DNA of 64,000 nucleotides, from NCBI GenBank assembly GCA_016235865.1, contig JACRIK010000003.1:248001-312000 (forward strand), given 5' to 3'. This DNA is from Planctomycetota bacterium. Its GTDB lineage: Bacteria > Planctomycetota > MHYJ01 > JACQXL01. This document shows, piece by piece, positions 16,814-26,320 of the stretch. A program made the position numbers and the translations under genes. The first letter of the stretch is position 1, and each line of letters starts with the position of its first letter. The notes beneath the pieces were generated by a model. That model did not search any database and was not told the DNA's origin. It saw only the letters and a program-made list of their open reading frames with translations.

Positions 16814-18165
16814 TTCATTACCGTCCGGATGGATTGATAGGTTGCATCTAATAACAACTTCAATTCCTTAAGTGTAATACTTAGCGGCGGCATCAGCACG
16901 ATGACATTGCCAAGCGGCCTTAGGATTACGCCATGCTTACGCGCCTCAAGGATTACCTGATGCCCTATCCGCGCCTCGTGCGGAAACGGCTTTTTAGCCG
17001 CCTTGTCCATAACCAATTCTATACCTATCATAAACCCGCGCTGGCGGATATCGCCCACGTTCTTCAATTCATAGAAACTCTGCAATCCCTCTTTAAGCAT
17101 CCCTACCTTTGGTTGGAGTTTCTCAAGCGTCTTGTTCCTTCGGAACATCTTCAGGTTGGCCAGTGCCGCGGCGCAGGCCAGCGGGTTGCCTGTATAGGTA
17201 TGCCCGTGGAAAAAGGTCTTATTATCCTTAAACTCGCCCAGGAATCCCTTGAATATCTTTTCTGGCGTCAACGTGGCCGCCAAAGGCAGGTAACCTCCGG
17301 TAATGCCCTTGGCCACGGCCATAATATCCGGCGTAACCTTCTCGTGCTCGCAGGCAAACATCCGACCGGTCCGGCCGAATCCGGTCGCCACCTCGTCGGC
17401 TATCATCAAAACATCATATTTGGTGCAGAGCTGCCTGATGCGCCTGATGAATCCCCTGGGCTGGGTAATCATCCCGGCCGCGCCCTGGACCAGCGGCTCA
17501 ATTACCACCCCGGCTAATTCCCTGTGGTGATGTTTTATCAGCCGCTCTGCTTCAGCCAGGCATTCCAGCTTACATCGCTCCCTTTCCTTGTTCATCGGAC
17601 AGCGATAGCAATACGGCGCCGGCGCCTGAATCGTCTTAAACAGCAGCGGCTTGTAGGTTTTATGGAATAAATCCATCCCGCCCAGACTCACCGAGCCGAT
17701 GGTGTCACCGTGATAGGCGTTAACGAAGGTGAGGAAACGCGTCTTGCGTCGTGTGTCTTGCGTCATGCGTTGTGACACCTGCTGCCAATACTGGAACGCC
17801 ATCTTGAGGGCAATCTCCACGGCGGTTGAGCCGCTGTCCGAATAAAATACCCGCTGTAAACCATTGGGGGCGATCCTGATAAGTTCCTCAGCCAGCTCTA
17901 TAGCCGGGACATTGGACAGCCCCAGCATCGTGGAGTGCGCCACCCGGCCCAGTTGCGCCTTGATGGCCCGGTCAATATCCCTAACCTGATGCCCGTGGAC
18001 ATTGCACCAGAGCGAGGAAATCCCGTCCAGGTATCTCCGGCCCCGGGTGTCGTAAAGATAATTTCCCTTGGCCCGTTCAATAATCACGATATCGTCGGCC
18101 ATCCAGTCCTTCATCTGGGTAAATGGATGCCAGAGGTATTTCTTATCTTTGCTTTCTAAGCTCAT
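16798..18165 (-). CDS. bioA: Adenosylmethionine--8-amino-7-oxononanoate aminotransferase
   Basis: BioA makes 7,8-diaminononanoate from 8-amino-7-oxononanoate, using S-adenosylmethionine as amino donor, in biotin synthesis. The 455-residue product shows the BioA-specific start HPFTQMKDW, the pyridoxal-phosphate-site YSDSGSTAVEIALKMA, NAYHGDTIGSVSLGG, and the IADEVATGFGRTG block. The Schiff-base lysine lies in DIMAVAKGITGGYLPLA. A short insertion (about residues 130-144, QRMTQDTRRKT) comes from a low-complexity DNA stretch at 17736-17776. I use the ATG at 18165 rather than the TTG six bases upstream. No other bio genes are nearby. Confidence 0.93.
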   Translation of the reverse strand: MSLESKDKKYLWHPFTQMKDWMADDIVIIERAKGNYLYDTRGRRYLDGISSLWCNVHGHQVRDIDRAIKAQLGRVAHSTMLGLSNVPAIELAEELIRIAPNGLQRVFYSDSGSTAVEIALKMAFQYWQQVSQRMTQDTRRKTRFLTFVNAYHGDTIGSVSLGGMDLFHKTYKPLLFKTIQAPAPYCYRCPMNKERERCKLECLAEAERLIKHHHRELAGVVIEPLVQGAAGMITQPRGFIRRIRQLCTKYDVLMIADEVATGFGRTGRMFACEHEKVTPDIMAVAKGITGGYLPLAATLTPEKIFKGFLGEFKDNKTFFHGHTYTGNPLACAAALANLKMFRRNKTLEKLQPKVGMLKEGLQSFYELKNVGDIRQRGFMIGIELVMDKAAKKPFPHEARIGHQVILEARKHGVILRPLGNVIVLMPPLSITLKELKLLLDATYQSIRTVMNYLNS

Positions 18166-18247
18166 AGGCAAATAATATAATTGTATTTCTCTAATGCGTC
18201 AAGAATCCTTGACAGTAGATGATGAAATGACTAAGGTCTAATACCGA

Positions 18248-19036
18248 ATGACTAAAAAACTCACTATTGTCCTGGGCACCAAAAATCCGCACAAGGTCAG
18301 GGAGATTATGGCCATCTGGCGCCTGACCGGAAGAAAACCGGACATCAGATTCATCCCCCTATCCAAATTCAAGAATACGCCGGAAGTCAAAGAGACCGGG
18401 CGAACCTATCTGGCCAATGCCGCCCAGAAAGCAATTGCCTGGGCCAGATTCACCGGCCTGCCGGTCCTGGCCGAGGATTCCGGCATAGAGGTCAAGGCGC
18501 TGAACTGGCAGCCGGGCATATATTCAGCCAGATTCGCTTCGCTCACTACAAGCCGTTACGCTTCAACCGGAAACAGGAAAAACGCCGCCTACAAAGACAA
18601 TAACCAGAAACTCCTGGCCAAACTCAAAGGCCTGCCCATGTCCCAAAGAACCGCCCGGTACAGATGCTCAGCCGTGCTGGCATCGTCAACAGGCCGGATT
18701 ATTGCCCGCACCGAAGGCGTCTGCTGGGGCCGGATTACATTTAAACCGTCCGGCCGAAACGGATTCGGCTACGACCCGATATTCACCCCCACACCAATCC
18801 CGATAACAAAACTTCTTACTATCAGGCGGAAAAGGAATGTGAGGGACGCAAAATCTATTATACCGATACACCCTCACACCAAAATCGTTGGTGTGGGGGT
18901 GAACACCGGATTGGTGTGGGGGTTAATCCCCCGTTCCGCGTTTGGCAAGACCTTCGGCCGGCTCCCGGCCGGCTTGAAACACCGCATCAGCCACCGGTCC
19001 ATCGCCCTGCGGAAAATATTCAAGAAAATACACTAA
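18248..19036 (+). CDS. rdgB: RdgB/HAM1 non-canonical purine NTP pyrophosphatase with in-frame insertion
   Basis: RdgB hydrolyses dITP, XTP and related nucleotides to keep them out of DNA. The family motifs are present: LGTKNPHKVREI at the N-terminus, LAEDSGIEV, QPGIYSARF, and GRNGFGYDPIF for base recognition. After GYDPIFTP about 49 residues (179-227) are inserted, encoded by a nested inverted-repeat element at 18782-18926. The family C-terminus then resumes with GKTFGRLPAGLKHRISHRSIALRKI. The frame is intact, so the gene may be functional, but the insertion is close to the active site. It is divergent from bioA and is followed by guaB, another purine gene. Confidence 0.88.
   Translation: MTKKLTIVLGTKNPHKVREIMAIWRLTGRKPDIRFIPLSKFKNTPEVKETGRTYLANAAQKAIAWARFTGLPVLAEDSGIEVKALNWQPGIYSARFASLTTSRYASTGNRKNAAYKDNNQKLLAKLKGLPMSQRTARYRCSAVLASSTGRIIARTEGVCWGRITFKPSGRNGFGYDPIFTPTPIPITKLLTIRRKRNVRDAKSIIPIHPHTKIVGVGVNTGLVWGLIPRSAFGKTFGRLPAGLKHRISHRSIALRKIFKKIH
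18782..18926. repeat. Nested palindromic element inserted in rdgB
   Basis: The outer arms of 19 bp (18782-18800 and 18908-18926) share the core CCCCCACACCAATCC with its complement and have one mismatch. An inner pair, CACCCTCACACCAA (18869-18882) and TTGGTGTGGGGGTG (18888-18901), forms a hairpin with one mismatch. The whole is about 145 bp and keeps the rdgB frame open. Confidence 0.85.
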
Positions 19037-20581
<1,545 letters not shown>

Positions 20582-20719
20582 GAATATCTCCGCATTTTAT
20601 ACCCTACATCTAATCAGCGCAAACTTGTAGTGAGCCGTTCGGCCCTGAGTTCGCTGCCGAATCTAGCTGTGTAAATTGCCTGCGCTAAACCCTTCGCTGT
20701 CTCTTAGCGAACGTGTGGA

Positions 20720-21568
20720 TTACACCCGGGCCACCTGAATATCTAAGGCCAGTGATTTGCGTATCCCGCCCGGTTTGGTTGAATCAGGCGTTGAAATGAC
20801 CATAAAATCAATCCGGGAGTCACCGCCTGAGGTGAATGGGACAATCCCTTCTTTGCGATATTCATTAATCAGTTGATTTAATTCCTCATTGGCACGCTCG
20901 ATGATGTGCCCTGCAAAATCAAGGGTGATTATCTCGCTGCCCCAATGAACAATCCGGCTGTCTAATATGCGTTTGAACTTATTAAGTTTCTCAGGGGTGG
21001 TGATGATTGCGGGTTCACCCACAACCGGGGTCTTTTGCGCTCTCAAATAATCAACCAAACTCCTCACGCCGGCCAGGGCCATTATGGCCATCCGGGCCAG
21101 CCCCAGGATATGGCCGGCCTTATATCCATTAAGCGGCCCGGTATAGGCGCACCATTTCTTGTCATATTCCTTTTGACCGGATGCCAACCCCTTCTCATAT
21201 CCCCCACTTTCAAAAGCCGCCTGGCGTGCCTGGAAATAACGCTTTCCCGCATGCGCCAAACTATCGTGCGTTTTATTCATCACATCCTCGTAGGTCAGGC
21301 CGTGTTTTGAGACCCATTTCGGGTTGAGAAAAGAGGCAATTTCATTCTCCAGTGGTTTGGCTATTTTTTCCTTGAAATCCTTCTGGGTCTTGATGGCCTT
21401 TTGGATGCCCTGATAGGTCTTGGAAGCGGCCTTTTTGGCGCCGCTCAGCCATTTAGCGCTGATTTCCGGCGGAATTTCTGTAAAATAGGGCGCGACCAAT
21501 TGCGCCTTGAATTCTATTTGGTTCACCCCGTTAGAAATATCTCCATTTAGTAATTTATCGTTTTTCAT
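20720..21568 (-). CDS. Conserved-looking protein of unknown function
   Basis: I do not recognise a family. The 282-residue product is soluble and mostly helical at the N-terminal half, with a Lys-rich stretch (about 40-85). A Gly/Ala-rich hydrophobic segment at about 150-170 could be buried or membrane-associated. The C-terminal half has LDFAGHIIERANEELNQLINEY. The first 20 codons, including the start codon, lie inside a 79-bp palindromic element (21526-21604) and read MKNDKLLNGDISNGV. The true ancestral start could therefore be a few codons downstream. Upstream it faces the 22-bp tandem array. Confidence 0.5.
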   Translation of the reverse strand: MKNDKLLNGDISNGVNQIEFKAQLVAPYFTEIPPEISAKWLSGAKKAASKTYQGIQKAIKTQKDFKEKIAKPLENEIASFLNPKWVSKHGLTYEDVMNKTHDSLAHAGKRYFQARQAAFESGGYEKGLASGQKEYDKKWCAYTGPLNGYKAGHILGLARMAIMALAGVRSLVDYLRAQKTPVVGEPAIITTPEKLNKFKRILDSRIVHWGSEIITLDFAGHIIERANEELNQLINEYRKEGIVPFTSGGDSRIDFMVISTPDSTKPGGIRKSLALDIQVARV

Positions 21569-21604
21569 ATGTTTTATCTTATGTCTGGGAAATTTCTAAC
21601 GGGG
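21526..21604. repeat. CCCCGTTAGAA palindromic element at a gene start, copy 2
   Basis: CCCCGTTAGAAAT (21526-21538) and ATTTCTAACGGGG (21592-21604) are perfect 13-bp inverted repeats bounding a 79-bp element. It contains the ATG (21568) of the minus-strand gene and, read with that gene, ends with codons for SNGV, exactly as the copy at 15847-15926 does. Confidence 0.85.
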
Positions 21605-21679
21605 CAAGTTTTATAACTCCTTATTATTATATAGTTAGATGAAAATGGGGTGCCCCCACCCCACTCCAATACCATACCC

Positions 21680-22075
21680 CATACCACCCTGTTAGATTAC
21701 CCATACTACCTTGTTAGGTCACTCATACTACCATTTTAGGTTATTCATACCACCTTTTTAGGTCGCTTATACCACCTTTTTAGGCCACCCATACTACCTT
21801 ATAAGGTTATGTATACTGCCTTCTGAGGTTCTCCATACTACCTTGCAAGGTTATCCATACTACTTTGTTAGCTTACTCATACCACCTTGTTAGGTCATTC
21901 ATACCATCTTATTAGGTTACCTATACTACCTTGCTAGATTACTCATACCATCTTGTCAGGTTACTTATACCACCTTGTTAGCTTACCCATACCATCTTGT
22001 AAGATGACTTATACTACCCTGTCTGGTTAGCTATATTCTCTTGTTAAGCTACCTCTCCTACCTTGTTAGGCCAGC
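21680..22075. repeat. Tandem array, 18 units of 22 bp, with internal ACCT-N4-AGGT dyad
   Basis: Eighteen consecutive degenerate 22-bp units fill this stretch without spacers. Most contain CATAC or TATAC followed by ACCT-N4-AGGT. Several variants change both halves of the dyad together: ACCTTGCAAGGT and ACCTTATAAGGT are perfect palindromes, and ATCTTGTAAGAT has a paired change. The period is not a multiple of three and no frame runs through it, so it is not coding. A 22-bp period equals two DNA helical turns, so protein sites would lie on one face of the helix. Confidence 0.92.
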
Positions 22076-22597
22076 CATAGTCTAAAATCAGGGCATCCCT
22101 GCCGGATCCTGTATATATAAACGAACTCGCAACTCGAACTACTGCGAACTCCGCAGAGACCCTGCCTGCGGCAGGCAGGCGCATCCAGCGAAGAGACCGG
22201 AAATAACGCCCCTTGCGCCCCTGTGCGCAGCACTGGTCGAGAGCACGCCAAAGGCGACGCATCGGGTACACTGCGAGCCTACGAGTACCTACGGAACGGA
22301 GTGAATAAACACCCCTGACGGTTCAATTTATTTTGGAATTTGTGCAGTTCTTGGCCGGCCGCCAAAGATTGACAAGGGAGATAAGGAACTGGTATTATAT
22401 CCCCGGATTATTACTAAAAGGTCTGTTTTAGAAAAACAGCGCCCGGTAATCCGTGATAATAAAGGAAAAGGAGCCAAGGTGTGTGTCACCGGCCCCTGTC
22501 ACCGGCCCCACCGGCCCTCCTTTAGGCAGTGTGATTCCTGGACCAGGCGATCCGGCATCCACAAGTAAAGACTGTAAATAAAAAATGAGGAATAAAA
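22076..22597 (+). other. Non-coding stretch with a promoter and hairpins
   Basis: No gene is visible. The first part (22080-22320) holds repeat-like GC-rich palindromes such as CCTGCCTGCGGCAGGCAGG and the motif TGCGAACTCCGCAGAGACC, which recurs near 42212. A good promoter follows: TTGACA (22369-22374), 18 bases, TATTAT (22393-22398). The RNA from it would fold as CGGATTA (22404-22410) with TAATCCG (22447-22453), enclosing CTGTTTT-AGA-AAAACAG (22423-22439), then GC-rich arms near 22476-22505. It is either a long leader for the gene at 22598 or a small RNA. Confidence 0.45.
22476..22492. repeat. Left copy of a 17-bp inverted repeat flanking the gene at 22598
   Basis: AAGGTGTGTGTCACCGG here is the exact complement of 23147-23163. 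The two copies bracket a small lipoprotein gene and most of an RHS remnant, a span of about 690 bp, as insertion cassettes or recombination joints often do. Confidence 0.65.
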
Positions 22598-23023
22598 ATG
22601 ACCAGACACTATAAGATTTGTTTCAATATCTTTACGATGATTATCTTTCCAGTAATGCTAATTTCATGCAGCTTTTTATCTCCATCAGCTGAAGATGTTT
22701 GGCAGAGGAACGAAACTGATTTCCGTAAAGATTTGGATGTTTTATATCCCCCAGGAACGTTACGAGATAAAATACTTGAACGAGAGTGGAAACCAAAGGA
22801 AACTTGTTATGTTAACCAAGAAAGTATGGGAAATTGGTATATTAATAAATGCGTCCGTACGATTACTGCTGAATTAATGGTTACGCCTGTGCGGTATGAT
22901 TTTTACTGGGTGCCAAGAATGGGGTATCTTCCAATACCCATAGGGGCAGGATTATGGGGCGATTATATCTTTTATGATAAAAACGATAAAGTTATTAAAT
23001 CATATCGGCGGTTTTTAGATTAA
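22598..23023 (+). CDS. Small lipoprotein, possibly SmpA/BamE-like
   Basis: The 141-residue product has a signal peptide with the lipobox-like ISC (MLISCSF, Cys at about residue 24), so it is probably lipidated. The mature part reads LYPPGTLRDKILEREWKP and ends GDYIFYDKNDKVIKSYRRF. A Pro-Gly-threonine turn followed by a helix and a strand ending in 'dk.gkV' is the outline of SmpA/OmlA (BamE-like) domains, but the match is weak. The base composition is more AT-rich than its neighbours. A GAGGAATAAAAATG start region supports the ATG. An RHS fragment follows, so it might also be cargo of an RHS-type locus. Confidence 0.6.
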   Translation: MTRHYKICFNIFTMIIFPVMLISCSFLSPSAEDVWQRNETDFRKDLDVLYPPGTLRDKILEREWKPKETCYVNQESMGNWYINKCVRTITAELMVTPVRYDFYWVPRMGYLPIPIGAGLWGDYIFYDKNDKVIKSYRRFLD

Positions 23024-23029
23024 TATTTA

Positions 23030-23179
23030 ATGTATAACTCATCCGATAATATAGAAAAGATAACAGACGCTAACGGCACGCAGATAACGCAGCTTTATGA
23101 TGATATTAACCGGCTGACCCGCAAGGATATTATTGTCCGGTATTGTCCGGTGACACACACCTTTCCGTGTAACTATTGA
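23030..23179 (+). pseudogene. RHS/YD-repeat protein remnant
   Basis: This short frame starts MYNSSDNIEKITDANGTQI and goes on to QLYDDINRLTRKD. It matches the RHS/YD repeat pattern, in which Asp-Ala-Asn-Gly and Tyr-Asp...Asn-Arg-Leu recur every 20 or so residues. RHS proteins are very large surface or toxin-delivery proteins, so 49 residues can only be a fragment. The frame runs straight into the right copy of the 17-bp inverted repeat (23147-23163), which marks the break. Confidence 0.65.
23147..23163. repeat. Right copy of the 17-bp inverted repeat
   Basis: CCGGTGACACACACCTT is the exact inverted copy of 22476-22492 and truncates the RHS remnant. Confidence 0.65.
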
Positions 23180-23268
23180 ATCACTTGACATTCAGGGCAC
23201 GACTTTTATAGATTCGTTTTACTCACTACAAGTAAAATAGCCATTATGCCTCGACCAGCCCGGACCTC

Positions 23269-24183
23269 TTAATCCGGTATGCTGTCCTTGGTCTTGAACC
23301 ACCAGTCCTCCCAGTCCTTCTGGCAGTCCCGGCGCATGTCCCGGTTTAACATCTGGGTTACCCGGGTTGTGTCGTCCTTATTCCGCTTGGTCATCTTCAG
23401 GAGTATGTCGTAGGCATACATGGCCGCCCATTCATCAGCCCCGCCGACGGCTTCAATCAAAACCGGGATGGCCTTCTTGCCCTTGGCCATAATCTGTTCC
23501 TTAAGCGGCTCAATCTCACGCTGGTTTTTTATGTCCTTGAGAATCGGCTCTATCTCGGCCTTGATTACCTCGTCAATGTCGTCCTTGAGCTTGGGCTTGG
23601 ATGACTTCTTGGGTTCAGGCGGCGGTGATTTCCGCATCTCCGGAGCCGGTTTTTCCTCGGCCGTCTTTTCCCCGGCCGTCTTCTTGTCCGTCTCGGACTT
23701 TTTGGCCGCCTCGGCCTTGGCCTCGGCCTCGGCTTTGGCTTCCGCCTCCACCTTTTTGAGCATGGCCGCTTCCTCGTTGTCCGTTCCGCCGCCTGAGGAC
23801 AGGGCGATGACAATTACCACTAAAACAACCACGCCTATCCCGATGCCAATAAAAAGAGGCGCCTTGCTCTTCTTCTTTACCGCAACGCCGCCCAGGTCTT
23901 CCTCGTCCATATCGCCGGCCGGTTTTCTGGTGGGCAAGCCCTTTCTCAATCCGGATGTCTTTATGCCCATGCCCTTAGCCGGAGGCATCAACCTGGTGGG
24001 CGGCTTGGCTCCTCTAATCACGGGCCGGGCCGGCATGGCCGGCGCCGGAGCGGCCGGAACCGGCACGGAATTTATCGTGCCGCACTTCTGGCACTTGAAC
24101 CTGGCGCCCGGCTGCAGGGTGGCCACGTTATATTGGGCGGCGCAGGATGAACAAACAACAATAACTTTTTGTCCGTCTGGCAT
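23269..24183 (-). CDS. Zinc-ribbon protein with one TM helix and a HEAT-like C-terminus
   Basis: The 304-residue product begins with a zinc ribbon (CSSC at 11-14, CQKC at 31-34), similar to the MJ0042/FHA-associated ribbons common in Planctomycetes and Myxococcota. A Pro/Ala-rich linker follows, then one TM helix (about 108-130, FIGIGIGVVVLVVIVIAL). A Glu/Ala/Lys-rich probable coiled coil spans 140-200. A HEAT-like helical end (GKKAIPVLIEAVGG...WAAMYAYDILLKM) closes it. Function is unknown. It starts three bases after the MerR-like gene stop, with a GGAGGA ribosome-binding site inside the end of that gene, so the two form an operon. Confidence 0.7.
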   Translation of the reverse strand: MPDGQKVIVVCSSCAAQYNVATLQPGARFKCQKCGTINSVPVPAAPAPAMPARPVIRGAKPPTRLMPPAKGMGIKTSGLRKGLPTRKPAGDMDEEDLGGVAVKKKSKAPLFIGIGIGVVVLVVIVIALSSGGGTDNEEAAMLKKVEAEAKAEAEAKAEAAKKSETDKKTAGEKTAEEKPAPEMRKSPPPEPKKSSKPKLKDDIDEVIKAEIEPILKDIKNQREIEPLKEQIMAKGKKAIPVLIEAVGGADEWAAMYAYDILLKMTKRNKDDTTRVTQMLNRDMRRDCQKDWEDWWFKTKDSIPD

Positions 24184-24186
24184 AGA

Positions 24187-24624
24187 TTATTCCTCCGGAT
24201 AAGCCATTGGGCTTATCGCATTGGCGTCTTTGTTATTTTTTTCACCGGTCTTGATAATAAAAATCGGGCAGAACGGGCAGATTTCCGGGCTGCAGCCTTT
24301 ATGATTCTTGACCACCTGCCAGCAATGTTTGCGGATATTGCCGTAGGCCGGGCATTTGGGGCGCCGGCAGCGCTTAATCTCCCAGCAGCCGGCCCGCAGG
24401 TAGAACTCCTTCAGGCCGCTGATGGTCATCCGCCGCTCGGTCAGGTAATACCTGATGTCCTTGACAAATCCCACCTCGCAGCCGGTGTACATCCGGCGGT
24501 TGTTGATTTTCTTGGGCCTGATTAATCCCTGTTTTTCGTATTCCCGGAGCATGCGAATCGGCGTGCCGGTTAACTGCGCCACCACCGCGATACTGAAAGC
24601 CGGTATGTTGTCAGCCACTTTCAT
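24187..24624 (-). CDS. MerR-family regulator with cysteine-rich C-terminus
   Basis: The N-terminal 70 residues are a MerR winged helix (FSIAVVAQLTGTPIRMLREYEKQGLI, broken here by no gap larger than shown in the family), closest in style to HspR/GlnR-like members that recognise a partial operator. The C-terminal half has about nine Cys, in patterns such as CRRPKCPAYG and CSPEICPFCP, suggesting a metal or Fe-S sensor domain. I use the ATG at 24624, since the longer frame to 24675 covers the promoter region (TTGACA complement at about 24655). It is co-transcribed with the zinc-ribbon gene and divergent from the GAF-HD-GYP gene. Confidence 0.75.
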   Translation of the reverse strand: MKVADNIPAFSIAVVAQLTGTPIRMLREYEKQGLIRPKKINNRRMYTGCEVGFVKDIRYYLTERRMTISGLKEFYLRAGCWEIKRCRRPKCPAYGNIRKHCWQVVKNHKGCSPEICPFCPIFIIKTGEKNNKDANAISPMAYPEE

Positions 24625-24697
24625 AATAATTATCCAGCCATATTTTTGTAATATTGTCAAGTAAAATAATCGCATCTGAATTTATAGTCCAGTTTAC

Positions 24698-24726
24698 TTG
24701 ATTCCCGCTGCTAAATAAGATATACA
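24698..24726 (+). promoter_or_regulatory. Promoter of the HD-GYP gene, predicted leaderless
   Basis: TTGATT (24698-24703), 17 bases, TATACA (24721-24726), then seven bases to the ATG at 24734. No Shine-Dalgarno is visible. Confidence 0.6.
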
Positions 24727-24733
24727 CATTTTT

Positions 24734-26173
24734 ATGGATAAATGTAATATTGACCGGGCGGTTTCCTCGACCATCAGGATTGACAAGCTGACCATGCTGC
24801 TGCAGGTCAGCAGCGCCCTGATGCGGGAAAAGGACATCGACCGCCTGCTTAAGCTGATAATCGAAAACGCCACGGTCATCCTGGGCGCCGAACGCAGTTC
24901 CATCTTCCTGATGGATTACGATACCAACGAGCTCTATACCAAAGTGGCCCAGCTGAAAGAGGCCTCGGAAATCAGGTTCCCGGCCGACAAGGGCATCGCC
25001 GGTTACGCGGTCAAGAATTCCTCGCTGGTCAATATCCCGGACGCCTACAAGGATGCGCGTTTTAATCCGGCCGTGGACAAGCAGACCGGATTCAAAACCC
25101 GGAACATCCTGACCGCCCCAATGCTCAACCACAAGAACGAAACGGTCGGGGTCTTGCAGGTGCTGAATAAAAGGCGGGGCGTTTTCCTGGCCGAAGACGA
25201 GGCGCTGATAATGGCCTTGGCCGCCCAGGCCGCGGTAGCCGTGGAAAACGCCCAGTTATACCAGGAACAGGAACTGACCCTGAAGAGTTTCCTCAAGACC
25301 ATGGGCTCGGCCATCGATGCCCGGGACCCGACCACGGCCGGCCACTCGGAACGGGTAGCCCGCTTTGCCATCAACCTGGGCAAGGCTTTGGGCTTTAACG
25401 AAACCGAATTGAAGATGCTGGACTATTCCGCGGCCCTGCACGACGTGGGCAAGATCGGCGTGCCGGACCGGGTGCTGCTTAAACCCGACAAGCTCACGCC
25501 CGAGGAATTCGACGAGATGAAGCGCCATGCCAGCCGGACCAAGGAAATACTGGATAACATGTTCTTTGCCCGGGAACTCCGCGAGATTCCCCACATCGCC
25601 TCGACCCATCACGAGAAACTGGACGGTTCCGGTTATCCCTCTGGCCTGAAGTCGGAACAGATGACCGTCTCGGCCAAGATTCTGGCCATTGCCGACGTCT
25701 ATGACGCCCTGGTGGCCCAGGACCGGCCGTATAAAAAGGCCATGACTCACGAACAGGCCATTGCCATACTGGAACAGGGCCGGGACGCCAAATTCGACGG
25801 CAAGCTCCTGGACCTGTTCAAGGAAAAGAAACTCTACCTGATTGAACGGCGTCGATTGCCCAGGTTTGCCGTTAAACTTCCCTTTGAATACCGGCCGGTA
25901 AAGACCGCCGGGATTGACAAACTCACGGCCGAGACCGTCAATATCAGCGCCACCGGCCTGTTGCTGGGCAGCCGGAAATTATTGCCGCTGGGCGCCGAAC
26001 TGGAGATATTCATGCGCCTGGCGGAACGGGATTATCATTTCATCGGCAAGGTGGTCCGGTCCGAGCAGAAATTCGCCATGCAGGTATATTATATGGGCGT
26101 GGCATTCTTCGGCATAACCGAACCCGAACAGAATGACTTATCCGCGGTCCTGGCACAGTATAAGAAAGTATAA
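24734..26173 (+). CDS. GAF - HD-GYP - PilZ signalling protein (c-di-GMP phosphodiesterase)
   Basis: Three domains are visible in 479 residues. A GAF sensor spans about 28-175 (FPADKGIAGYAV, VGVLQVLNK). An HD-GYP phosphodiesterase spans about 185-345, with HD at 236-237 (ALHDVGKIGVPD) and HHEKLDGSGYPSGL at 292-305. A PilZ domain spans about 350-475 (RRRLPRFAVKLPF, NISATGLLLG), which binds c-di-GMP. HD-GYP enzymes hydrolyse c-di-GMP to pGpG or GMP. The PilZ domain on the same chain suggests product or substrate feedback. It is a single gene with a promoter seven bases before the ATG. Confidence 0.93.
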   Translation: MDKCNIDRAVSSTIRIDKLTMLLQVSSALMREKDIDRLLKLIIENATVILGAERSSIFLMDYDTNELYTKVAQLKEASEIRFPADKGIAGYAVKNSSLVNIPDAYKDARFNPAVDKQTGFKTRNILTAPMLNHKNETVGVLQVLNKRRGVFLAEDEALIMALAAQAAVAVENAQLYQEQELTLKSFLKTMGSAIDARDPTTAGHSERVARFAINLGKALGFNETELKMLDYSAALHDVGKIGVPDRVLLKPDKLTPEEFDEMKRHASRTKEILDNMFFARELREIPHIASTHHEKLDGSGYPSGLKSEQMTVSAKILAIADVYDALVAQDRPYKKAMTHEQAIAILEQGRDAKFDGKLLDLFKEKKLYLIERRRLPRFAVKLPFEYRPVKTAGIDKLTAETVNISATGLLLGSRKLLPLGAELEIFMRLAERDYHFIGKVVRSEQKFAMQVYYMGVAFFGITEPEQNDLSAVLAQYKKV

Positions 26174-26320
26174 AAAGGCAACCACGCACTAAGCGAAGCG
26201 TGACCACGGAGTGAATTAACACTAATACACACGAAAAATACTCGGGTAAAATAAATCCCCAATTATTGGTGTTCATTCGTGTCTATTCGTGGTTACGAAG
26301 TTTTCCTGATTAGGTAATAT

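Noticed and set aside
21680-22075. CRISPR array
   Set aside because: Units are contiguous 22-bp repeats with no unique spacers, and no cas genes are near.
22400-22600. SRP RNA, 6S RNA or tmRNA
   Set aside because: The conserved signatures (for example the GGAAG tetraloop region of SRP RNA) are missing.
23420-24202. Plus-strand gene of 260 codons opposite the zinc-ribbon gene
   Set aside because: Composition is Ser/Ala-rich, as expected of the complement of a Glu/Ala/Lys coding stretch; the minus strand has zinc-ribbon Cys and a TM helix.
24625-24675. Extended start of the MerR-like regulator
   Set aside because: The extension (MRLFYLTILQKYGWIII) covers a TTGACA-like promoter box, while the ATG at 24624 fits the family start.
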